In this document: piece by piece, positions 55,595 through 64,000 of the stretch
Numbering within the stretch: the first letter of the stretch is position 1
Layout of the letters: each line of letters starts with the position of its first letter
Source of the DNA: Nematopogon swammerdamellus
Lineage: Eukaryota > Arthropoda > Insecta > Lepidoptera > Adelidae
Length of the DNA: 64,000 bases
NCBI GenBank assembly: GCA_946902875.1
Contig: OX336350.1
Location: forward strand, 18,032,048-18,096,047
Direction: 5' to 3'
Notes under the pieces: generated by a model
Seen by the model: the letters and a program-made list of their open reading frames with translations, nothing else
Database searches by the model: none
Told to the model about the DNA's origin: nothing
Translations under genes and position numbers: made by a program

Positions 55595-55660
55595 CCCCCC
55601 CCCCCTCCGCCCCTCCCCCCCCCCCCATCCCCTCCTCCCCCCCCCCCCCCCCCCTGCAGC
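55595..55660. repeat. poly(C)-rich tract
   Basis: Long C runs broken by single T, G or A. The Gly-rich frame on the minus strand is a product of this tract. Confidence 0.85.
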
Positions 55661-56819
55661 GCGCTGTCCGGGCGCGTTTGTTTTATTCATTGAATTACCG
55701 CAAAATCAAACACCAAAATGTTACGGTTTGGGCAAGATACGGCAATAAAACAAACGGAGACGGACCGTGAGTCGTTTTAATTAAGTCCACGGAGCGTGTG
55801 TGGATGTGCGGGCTGATTTATCGAGGAGTGGGAATGCGGGGCGCGCGCGACGACATTTTGGTGTGTTATTGAATTCGGAGGTACGGGAGCGGGCGAATAT
55901 CGGGAATGTAATTTGCTTTGACCCAATTGCTCAAATATTTGGTTATTACTACTAACTATCCGGAAATATTGGGTTCACGGGTGAAAAGACTCGTCTCTTA
56001 CTTATACAGATTGATGTTGGCAATATTTGAATGTCTTTTTCCTAGACTCAATTTTTGTAAAATATTAGGATTAGGTACCTACTTAGGTAGCGTTGGTTAG
56101 AGTGGACGAAGTCATAGTAATTAAATAAACTGTACATATTTGAACTGCATATTATCGACCGTATTCATAAGCACACCTGGGCGCCGCACTGAGTGATTGA
56201 CTATTCAAATGCGGCCAAAAGTCCAATTTTGAACTCAAACGAAACGAACACAAACTATTATTAATACGTAGCTATATAACGAACGCATCGAGCGGCGGTC
56301 ATTATTTTGACCTCCCACCCCCCGCGTCCCGCCTTGGCTAGTTCGAAAGTACATGTCGAGGAAGTGCACGTCGCTGTTTTGCGTTGCGTAGATTTTCGTA
56401 ATATTTAAATATTTTTGTTCAGAGAGATAGAGAGGTGTTTGTTTGCAATAATGATGAAAAACGAAGAAGATGGGGGTGCGGTTTAATTATGTAACTTAAT
56501 AATTTTTAATAATTTGCCTAAAAGAATTCAACATTTTGCAAATTCAACATTATGGTCCGGAAGGATTATATTTGGAGGTATATTTCATGGTAGTGCAAAC
56601 GAAACATTTTTCGTCATTAAGCTCTTTAATAAATGGTGTTTATGTTATAGAGCGGTGCCTGATCGCGCAATTATTTCTATGGATTCTTATAAAAGAACTA
56701 TGTAGCATGTGGATTCAACAAAAAGGTGTTCCCCGATTTTCCCCCATTTAAAAAAAATTATTGTTGAAATACGGTCTATTTTAATGGAAAGCGCGAGGGA
56801 TTGAGGGATTAGGCTGTGC
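55661..56819. other. unassigned DNA
   Basis: GC-rich at 55790-55870 and 56300-56350, AT-rich elsewhere. Small frames at 56514-56751 have no recognised family. Confidence 0.3.
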
Positions 56820-57035
56820 TGTAGAAATAGGCGGGTGGCGGGGGAAGTGGGGGAGGGGGGCGGGAGGGAGGAGCGGAGAGGGGGTTCGTTTGGGGGTATC
56901 TCCCCCCCCCTCCCCGCGGAATGGGAAGGGGTAAGTGGGGGAGGCAAAAACGTAATATGACTCAGTGAGGGTAGACGGGGTATAGGAGGGGGTGCTATGC
57001 TAAGGGGGGTGGGGAATAAGTCCCCCCCCCCCTTC
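56820..57035. repeat. G-rich strand-asymmetric tract
   Basis: Many G runs of four or more on the plus strand (for example near 56843-56885), interrupted by C runs at 56901-56915 and 57022-57033. Could fold as G-quadruplexes; inference only. Confidence 0.6.
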
Positions 57036-57586
57036 ATTGGAGATATAATTATGCACTTTTCGGTAATTATCAGTTTACTACACAAACATTTCCGCGTATA
57101 CAGGCCAAATTTCTCAAAAAAATTCTCAAGAATTCAATGCAACAGGATGTTCTAAATCGTCTCCTCCTTACATCTGGTCCCCTTCTAAGTTTCTCGAGAC
57201 CAAAAAGGCAAAAAAATCGAAACCCTATTCACGCGATGCTATCGAACTTTTAGTGTCTGAAAAAGTGCACGGAGATTCTAGCGATTCCGAATCTAGTACA
57301 TAATTACTGTACCTACATATTTTATGACAATAAATTATTACTATAAGTATGAACTTGATTGTTTTTATCATAAATACTAAAATACTGCAGATTTAATCAA
57401 ATAAACTCTACACAAGGTAGAGAGAGGGGCATGCGGAACCACTATGTGATAGTACAACTCACACTTGACCGTTATTTTGAAACTGTCGTGTATTTCAATG
57501 AAATATATTACGAATACCAGCATTTTTTATTTAATTTCGGCACGATCTGAATATTGGCCGCATTTGAACAGTAAATCACTCTGTGT
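57036..57586. other. unassigned DNA
   Basis: Contains ATTCTCAAGAATTCAATG and later AT-rich DNA. No gene recognised. Confidence 0.3.
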
Positions 57587-57902
57587 GCGCCGTCAGTACT
57601 TGGATGGGTGACCGCTCGATCGACCGTTGGAGGCTGACCGTGGTTCGGATTATAGATAAAACTGTAGGTCCCTTCCCTTTTTACCTTAATTGGTGGCAAG
57701 GTTTAACCCGCCCGGGTTGATACTAACGCATTGAATGAGAAGTCGGTCGAAACGGCTATGTAAATAGTTCTTGTTTTCTGTCCAGTTCAGTGTAGCCGGC
57801 ACGACCGAAGGGAAGCACTGACAGTGCACCTAGTTCGCCAAGGTTAACATCAAGGATGTTGTAGGTGATGTAGGCAGTCGTGTCAGTTTTCATAAAAAAT
57901 AA
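57587..57902 (+). mobile_element. SINE A, 5'-truncated within the 5S-like region
   Basis: Begins GCGCCGTCAGTACTTGGATG, then GACCGTTGGAGGCTGACC, the B-box region with damaged right arm, core CCTTAATTGGTGGCAAGG, tail and A run at about 57895. Confidence 0.88.
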
Positions 57903-58255
57903 TTAAAATAATTCCGCACGCACATCCTACCAAAATGGCTAAGTACTATCAAATCCAATAAATTTTGTCTCCATCGCGCCAAGTGTAGCAGTACGATGAT
58001 TGGATGACAAGCAAGGAGCTATTTTAGCTCCACTTTTGCACATTTCACTCTTTTCCTTATCAATAATTGCAATTTCCCATCATGTGAAGTGTGTGACCCT
58101 TTTCCAGCGGGTGTTTCCGAAGCGGGCGCGGCGGGGCGCCACTGTCATCCAATTTCTCACTCCGATGATTTTGCACTATCCGGTTATTGGAATCAAACAT
58201 TGTGAAAGCACAGTACCAAATGTTTACCTTGCGGAAATTGGCGGCTTGTTATGGA
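57903..58255. other. unassigned DNA
   Basis: Nothing recognised apart from short frames. Confidence 0.3.
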
Positions 58256-58513
58256 AGCGGCGGGTGGCCGAGTGGCTTGGGCATCGGCTTCTCATGCGAG
58301 AGGTCCGAGGTTCGAATCCGGTCGGCGTGTACCAATGAGTTTCTAACGAAAAAATTTACGTGCATACCTACACCTGCTGCTTCAACGTTCGGAACCGGTG
58401 TAAAACCGTAGGTCCCTTCCCCTAGGCCTTCCCCGTAGGCTCAAAAATTGTAGCCGACTGGGTCGGTACGGTACCACCGTAATGGATGTAAGATGGCCGC
58501 ATAGCAGCCCATA
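58256..58513 (+). mobile_element. SINE B, 3'-truncated
   Basis: Complete tRNA-like head: GGGTGGCCGAGTGGCTTGGG and GAGGTTCGAATCCGG, then core GTGTAAAACCGTAGGTCCC. It stops after GGATGTAAGATGGCCGCATA, before the tail. Confidence 0.88.
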
Positions 58514-58744
58514 GCAACCACTGATGTAAAAATGTCAAATGAGTATTTGTAGATTGTTATTACAATAGCCCTTTCATTATTTAAAGGGCCTAGCCAGACA
58601 CTATGTAAAGCGTCTAACTCTAGTCTAGGACTTTTCCAGACCTATAAAATAGGCTGTCGATGTAATAAAATAAAATCAATAAATGTCCTTTTTTATTGTT
58701 ATTACTAAAATATGTGTACTTAAAAATAAAAGTTATTTCTTTTA
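58514..58744. other. unassigned DNA
   Basis: Nothing recognised. Confidence 0.3.
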
Positions 58745-59560
58745 TGGGAAGCACGACATGGCGCTCGTCGGACTAACGTAGCAGAAGTGTAGTCCAACGG
58801 CGCCCACGGGCATTCGGATATTTACGGCTACGAATATCATGTCGGTCGGCTAGATAGGTGAACCTTCACATTATGTTTGAAGGACCCCAGATTGTACATT
58901 GGAGGAAAGGATGCAACCCGTTGGCAACCCTGTAACTATAGGATTTACAGGATCGATTTGTCCTAAATGGGGGAATATCGACAGTGTGTCGATGCATTAC
59001 CGACCTGTTGCGCGTGGAGCGATGGTACAATGGGGATGGATGGATTTTGTCGTGCAGTTCCTTGAAACACTCTCAGCGGTAGCGAAAGAACACACACAAA
59101 GATCCAACGTCCCTGCCCAGGTGAAAGGTCTCTAAGTTCCGAGATACCTCGCGCGACGCTGAATCGAGTCTAACTAAGGAGCCGAGCATGCCTGCTCGGC
59201 GGACGGATCCATCCCACAGATGCGAACAGTACTCCGCGCGTGAACGAATCTGCGCTTTATAAAGCAGCAGTTTTTAGCTCGGCTTGAAGTACTGACGCAC
59301 CTTGTTGAGGACACCTCGGCCAGGCTTGCGGTTGAACGACTTGTGTACCTGGCTAGTGGCGTGCTGTCGTCTGAATAGCAATTAATTTCTTCTGATTTGA
59401 GCAGATCATTAATGCGTAGCAAAAAGAAGGTCGGGGACAGCACGGAACCCTGCGGCACGCCGGTATCAACAAACGTGGCATCTAAGGAAAATCAAGACTA
59501 TCATTGCCACCATGCAGGAAGTCGGCGATCCAGCCACACAAGCCAGACGGTAGGATGGTT
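58745..59560 (-). pseudogene. CR1-like LINE, truncated RT to C-terminus
   Basis: Reads right to left: GWIADFLHGG (59500s), then GVPQGSVLSPTFFLLRINDL, CYSDDS (the catalytic DD box, Ala to Ser), scattered later RT pieces in different frames, and at the 3' end the FPxxYNLGSFK-type region near 58850-58900. Numerous frameshifts and an internal deletion. Same family as 53575 and 60385. Confidence 0.75.
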
Positions 59561-60239
59561 GTAGAGCGTCGCCCCTGTCGCACATAGATCCTTCTCCGAA
59601 TAGACCACTTCAACCGGATGGTCTTCTAAAGTTCGATGTACATTAATCGCCACACACTGTACCTCTAACGAAGTCAGTCATGCATGCATACGACACAGCA
59701 TTGCGTCTGCTTTGAACTACTGCGCTAATAAATTCACGCATGCTCAAAGACACTCAAAGATTACCTACTATATCGCTGGTGCTCACACTACTCTAAAAAT
59801 GCGGGCTTAGGTATATCTTTGCTCTACAATAGGTGATGCCAAAGAATTTTCTGGATGCCGAAGCGCCGCCGTCGCTCGCTTGCTGTGTCTAGCTGGCGGG
59901 AAATGTCAACGTCTGCACGTAATTTAATAACGCGACCCAGTCAGGATCAAGTGTCGACTCTGAGCCACTGAAAAGGATGGCGTGCAATTTGGTTTTATTT
60001 GCAGCGATTTGTCTCGACGGCCCGCAAGCAGCATAAGTTTATTCTAATGAAAAAGGCCGCGGAGCGGAAGAGCTTTCGTCTGATGAAAATAAAGACGTTT
60101 TTTTAGCGGTAAAGCTCGACGGTTTTGATTTACGGCAACGAGAGCGTCGTTTTGTGAAAAATGGCATTATTGTCGGTACAAACGGTGCGGAATGGCGCAC
60201 GGCGCAGTGAATGAATAATAAAATGATATTTATCTGTTG
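59561..60239. other. hairpin-MITE relative and unassigned DNA
   Basis: 59560-59650 contains GTCGCCCCTGTCGCACATAG and CAACCGGATGGTC, a diverged relative of the hairpin MITE at 48901. A frame at 60039-60278 is not recognised. Confidence 0.4.
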
Positions 60240-61060
60240 GTGTAAAAACTTCTCTAAATAACCAACCGGTCCTTTCAACGATTCGGTAGGGTCGTGCTTA
60301 ATAGTTCGGTACCTAATATGTCCTAATACTTTGAATTCTTACAGCACCACACCCATCACGCACTTAAAAGCGCTACATGCATGTGGCGCCGAGCCACCCT
60401 AAGGTACTTAACGCCTATGGACTTCTTAACGCTTATGGACAGTGGTTGCGTTTGCTAAATGCTATGCCGGCCCGACAGGTGCCCGTTCATACCCCTCTTG
60501 GAGGACCCGATACTGTACTTAGGGGGAAATATGTGGGCAGGGAGAGCGTTCCAGAGTTTACCAGTTCTGTGGAAGAAAGATCTGCAGAACCGATTGGTAA
60601 GCATCCGTCCGCGGTAAGTGCAACGTATAGGGATGCAATCCCTGCCCAGTGCGCATTGTGCGGAGGTGGAAAGGGGACAGCGTGATCACGCCAAACAGCT
60701 CCTCCGAGCCTCCCCATGAAATAAGCGATAGAACACACTCAGGGCGCCGACATCCCTACGAAGTTGCAGTGCTTCTATATGCGTCGGGGTCACCCCTAAT
60801 CATTGACTTACTGCCCCTAATCGCACGGCTCGAAACTGGATCAAGTCTAGATGCGCAAGCTGGTATTTAGCTGATCCCACAAGTGCGAGCAGTACTCCAA
60901 GCGGGACATAATCTGCGATTAATATATAATCAGCCTAATGCCCGACGTGAAGTACCGTCGCACCTTATTGAGTACGTCCAGCTTTTCAGAGGGCTTGTCC
61001 TTGCTCTCGATATGGCGCCGGAAGTTTAGGTTGTGCGACAGACACCGAGGAACCCGAGGT
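60240..61060 (-). pseudogene. CR1-like LINE C-terminal third, degraded
   Basis: Right to left: LSHNLNFRRHIESKDKPSEK, LDVLNKVRRYFTSGIRLI, EYCSHLWD-like, later RIYHG-type region lost, then SADLSSTELVNSGTLSLPTY and PPRGV at about 60490. This order (NFRxHIE, KxLxVLNKxRRYF, SHLW, LPxxxFP) follows the post-RT thumb of CR1/Jockey-group ORF2. Repeat-D-like sequence lies at the 3' side (60270-60370). Confidence 0.72.
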
Positions 61061-61345
61061 GGTCGCGACGTGTTTTGGAAGGAAGGAGCCGGGTGGGGGG
61101 TCCAGGTTTTTGTCACATCCCGTCACTTAGGGAGGGGGGGGTCGGGCCGAGTCACGTGACCAAAAAATTCCGCCGAGAGCTGCGCGCTCGTAGATACGTA
61201 AGTAGGTACGTAATTTAAATGGTAGAAGTGAGACAACGTGTGCAAATTAACGCAAATATTACATACTGTTTAATTAAAGCATACCAGAAAATAATATTTC
61301 ATAAATGTCACGTTACTTGGGGGGGGGGGGGGGGGGGGGTCGGCT
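61061..61345. repeat. G-rich segment with poly(G)
   Basis: GGAGGGGGGGGTCGGG near 61131 and an 18-20-base G run at 61319-61339. Two copies of a GTCAC...GGG(G)n...TCGGGC-like arrangement suggest a short duplication. Confidence 0.55.
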
Positions 61346-62737
61346 TTTGTCACTTCAAGTCATTAGAGGGTCCGAAATTAGCCTAAAATCACGTGGTTTA
61401 TGAACGCCCGCTTACTGTAGGTGGTAGGTTCTTACATGATTTATAAATTTTCCGCCATTTCAGTGTTTCTTCCCCACATCACAAGACACCATTTATTTTG
61501 TCTCGCTACATCGTCCTTCCGTATGTTCGTCTGTCTGTTATTTATTTGTCTTCCGCTCGACTCTGTGCTCCGCCTCCCCGCTACCTTACCCCGCTACTAT
61601 ACCCGCACCTCAGCCGCTGGAACACCGCTTCTCTGTATATTTCTTCGGAGCGATAACTCTATAGGTATAATATTTCCTCAAAGTCTAGGTACTTATTCTA
61701 ATGTAAATTAAAAGCCGCTACCGTTAGCCTCCGGTATGGCACCTACTCGGAGTCGTCATTGGCTGGTCTATAAAATCTACATGTTGTGTACCTGCCTACA
61801 TGGAAGTACATCGTCAATGTGCTCTGGCCTCTGGCCCCTCTGATTTACACCGCATTTTTAACAGGTTGTGATTATGAACAAGAAACACACACTCACCTCA
61901 CTATGCAAAACACACAATATAATTTAAAACCAATGACGTATTATGTTTAAAACTACTATAATAATAATTATTAGCCCGCATTACCTTTGGAAATTTATAC
62001 GACAAATTCTAAAATTTTCCAGAACAAAACATAAAACTTGTCACGCGCTATCTATCGACCATTCTGCACAACATAATAATTTACAAAGCAGTGAATGACT
62101 TACCTTTCTGTCAATAGATGGCGACATTTTAGTTTAAACCTAAATACGTAGATGGCACTCTAATTGTCATTCGTTTGTGATTTTTGACGAGACCGTCAAG
62201 AGAGCATCAGGACGGATTAATCTGACTTTAGTGCGACATGCATGACGTTTGTGCGAGGAGCCGAGGACGCTGCTGCAGCATTAGGGTTGTCAATTTTGAA
62301 AATTTCCTTACACTAGGGGAAAATATCGCTGCAAAAGAAAATGTATCTATAGTACCTATAAGGTAGGTAGGTACTTACATATTTATTATTTTATGTATTG
62401 AATTTTAGGAAGACTTGCTCACTAATAAAATAACAGATAGACTTCGATTTCTGCTAGCAACAACAGACTAAGAAGAGATACTAACGTACGCGTGAACGGG
62501 TGAAACGCGAGACGGTCATCTGGCAACACTGTGGTGGTTCGCGTTCCATTTAAATCTTCCCTTCGCCGTTATGTTGGCTCCACTGTCTATCTGTCAAAAC
62601 AGCGTTGAGGGTTGCTATGTGTGCACATTTACCCGTAATTATCAGTATTTACCGTATTTATTATATTGTAAATACATATTACAATATGTAATATAATCTT
62701 CACAAGAAGCACTGACAGTGACACTGGCAGTGGAGCC
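61346..62737. other. repeat E and unassigned DNA
   Basis: 61540-61690 is repeat E in reverse (GCTCGACTCTGTGCTCCGCC, AATATTTCCTCAAAG). 61725-61860 has SINE B scraps (CTCCGGTATGGCACCTACTC). The remainder up to the LTR is AT-rich and unassigned. Confidence 0.45.
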
Positions 62738-62946
62738 TGTTGGAATGAAAACTACTTGCTATAATACTCATGGCCTAGTTTGAATTTAGAATATGTAAAA
62801 TGTTATTTTGTTTATAACATGGCTGCCATCCTTCTATCAGTGTAATACAAAGACATTAAACCCTCTTTGGTGTAATATGATTTAAATAAAATAGCTCTGA
62901 ATAACAATATCATGCATCTATGCAGTTAAAACGGCTAGTTCTAACA
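62738..62946 (+). mobile_element. 5' LTR of a Ty1/copia retrotransposon (209 bp)
   Basis: Starts TGTTGGAATG and ends GGCTAGTTCTAACA, so it has the TGTT...AACA inverted termini of copia-group LTRs. It contains ATTTAAATAAAATAGC, which offers a TATA-like and AATAAA signal. It is followed directly by a primer-binding site. The 3' LTR would lie beyond the window. Confidence 0.85.
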
Positions 62947-62963
62947 GGTTATGGGCCTCCAAG
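62947..62963 (+). promoter_or_regulatory. primer-binding site, initiator-tRNA-Met type
   Basis: GGTTATGGGCC directly after the LTR matches the internal (half-tRNA) initiator-methionine primer site known from Drosophila copia. The match extends only about 11 bases before diverging. Confidence 0.75.
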
Positions 62964-63056
62964 TCACAGTCCTGCGTACAATGTAAAAAAGTGAAGAGGG
63001 AAAAGTGAACAATTTTCAGAAATGTACAAAATGTAAGTACATACATACTTTAAAAA

Positions 63057-64000
63057 ATGTCTTCAAATTATCGGATAGAACTGCTGAATAAAGAAAATTA
63101 TGACACATGGAAGCTTCAGGCACATGCTGTTTTGGTAAAAAACCAATTATGGAAATATGTATCAGCGAGTCCACCGACAGACCCAAAAGAAAGACAGGAG
63201 TATGAAGAAAAAGACCAACTAGCAAAAGCAGAACTCACGCTGCTAATTTCAGCGACAGAACTGAAACAAATAAAAAATTGTAAAACTGCAAACGATGTGT
63301 GGAAATCCCTTGAAGGAATATATGAAAGTAAAGGTCCTGCTCGCAAAGCCACATTACTTAAGAAACTTATACTGAAGAAATTAAATCCAGGAGAAGATGT
63401 GAGAGAACATCTGAATAAATTCATGGATACTGTCGACAAGTTGACTGAAATGGATGTGATAATAAATAGAGACCTCCTGGGCATCATGATGTTGTACAGT
63501 CTATCAACATTGTATGAAAACTTTCGCATTGCGATAGAGTCTCGTGACAGTTTGCCAACACCAGAAGATTTAAAAATAAAAATTATAGAAGAGAGCGAAG
63601 CGAGAGGAAATATGAATCAAGAAGAGAAAAGAGAAAATACCGTAGAAGGAGCCCTTTATGGCAAGAAAGAAAGGAAATCGTTCCAGTTGAATTGTTATAA
63701 CTGTGGAAAGAAGGGACATAAAGCTAAAAATTGTTGGAGGAAACATTTTAACAAAGGAAATAACAAAGGAAATAGTCATGGTAACCGGGGAAATGACAAG
63801 GTGCATAAATGTAATAATATAAATGAAGAAGTCTATGGTGAAAACGGAAGTTGTCAGAAAGATAGCAATAGATATCAGATCACAGAAGAAATTGTACTGT
63901 CAAATTTTGAAGTCATAAACAATAAAAAAATATGGATTATTGACAGCGCATGTACGTCACATATGACTGGTGACAGGGAAATGTTTGTAAACATGGAAGA
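63057..64000 (+). CDS. Ty1/copia gag-pol polyprotein, N-terminal 314 codons
   Basis: Open frame from ATG 63057 to the window end without a stop. The N-terminus has YDTWKLQAHAVL, then DVWKSLEGIY and LKKLNPGEDVREHLNKF, as in copia capsid (Gag, UBN2-type). Codons of about 219-232 give the zinc knuckle CYNCGKKGHKAKNC (CCHC). Near the end WIIDSACTSHMTGD is the aspartic protease: D-S-A is a variant of the usual D-S-G active-site triad and C-T-S-H-M is typical of copia. Integrase, RT and RNase H should follow beyond the edge. The upstream LTR and primer site, with an intact frame, suggest a young and perhaps autonomous element. The DSA triad needs checking against the family. Confidence 0.93.
   Translation, partial: MSSNYRIELLNKENYDTWKLQAHAVLVKNQLWKYVSASPPTDPKERQEYEEKDQLAKAELTLLISATELKQIKNCKTANDVWKSLEGIYESKGPARKATLLKKLILKKLNPGEDVREHLNKFMDTVDKLTEMDVIINRDLLGIMMLYSLSTLYENFRIAIESRDSLPTPEDLKIKIIEESEARGNMNQEEKRENTVEGALYGKKERKSFQLNCYNCGKKGHKAKNCWRKHFNKGNNKGNSHGNRGNDKVHKCNNINEEVYGENGSCQKDSNRYQITEEIVLSNFEVINNKKIWIIDSACTSHMTGDREMFVNME

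Noticed and set aside
55394..55690. Glycine/arginine-rich protein frame
   Set aside because: Explained by the poly(C) tract on the opposite strand.
56687..57085. Proline/serine-rich frame
   Set aside because: Arises from the G-rich tract; composition bias, not a protein family.

Overview
The window looks like a repeat-dense stretch of an insect genome, most likely a moth or butterfly. The basis is the repeat content. There are many copies of two related SINE families: one has a tRNA-like head, the other a chimeric tRNA/5S-rRNA head. To my recollection they resemble the HaSE1/HaSE3 SINEs described from Helicoverpa. There are also Helitron-like ends, GTCT-microsatellite elements bounded by GGGTTCCGTA-type sequence, and RTE, CR1-like and copia retrotransposons. 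Bacterial features (operons, Shine-Dalgarno sites, CRISPR) are absent. Species cannot be decided from the sequence alone.

Host-gene content is very low. The only convincing cellular exon is at 9085-9164: the start of a THAP zinc-finger protein, read up to a canonical splice donor and preceded by a CpG-rich promoter-like segment. The rest of that gene was not found with confidence. At the right edge (62738-64000) lies the 5' part of an apparently intact Ty1/copia retrotransposon: a 209-bp LTR, a tRNA-iMet type primer site, gag with a zinc knuckle and the start of the protease, running off the window.

Layout. 0-5 kb: SINE pieces, a TIR MITE and small hairpins. 5.0-6.9 kb: a ~180-bp satellite whose unit is made of two palindromes, interrupted by a LINE 3' end. 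8.8-9.2 kb: THAP promoter and exon. 9.8-10.5 kb: an exact 100-bp-period array. 11.9-13.1 kb: a 52-bp array and a tRNA SINE, each with a 5'-truncated RTE insertion bounded by clear target-site duplications. 13.4-15.6 kb: LINE fragments, a TA-flanked MITE and a full 5S/tRNA SINE. 16.5-17.8 kb: a promoter-like block followed by two tandem-repeat blocks. 18.7-19.7 kb: hAT remnants. 21.5-27.0 kb: a long CR1-like LINE, broken by two foldback insertions. 27.9-30.2 kb: mariner MITE and a long microsatellite-associated element. 30.6-32.05 kb: a 21-bp minisatellite whose orientation flips around a SINE. 36.1-37.3 kb: a TIR element and a 48-bp array read through in frame. 40.4-41.6 kb: a mariner-type foldback element. 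44.2-45.9 kb: a hAT element and an exact 84-bp array. 46-61 kb: SINEs, Helitron-like elements, hairpin MITEs, nested palindromes and degraded LINE copies. 61-64 kb: unassigned DNA, then the copia element.

The window is therefore best read as a record of transposition. LINEs of the RTE and CR1-like groups supply the machinery, SINEs share a common core domain, and many non-autonomous DNA elements are palindromic. Most open reading frames are incidental to repeats.
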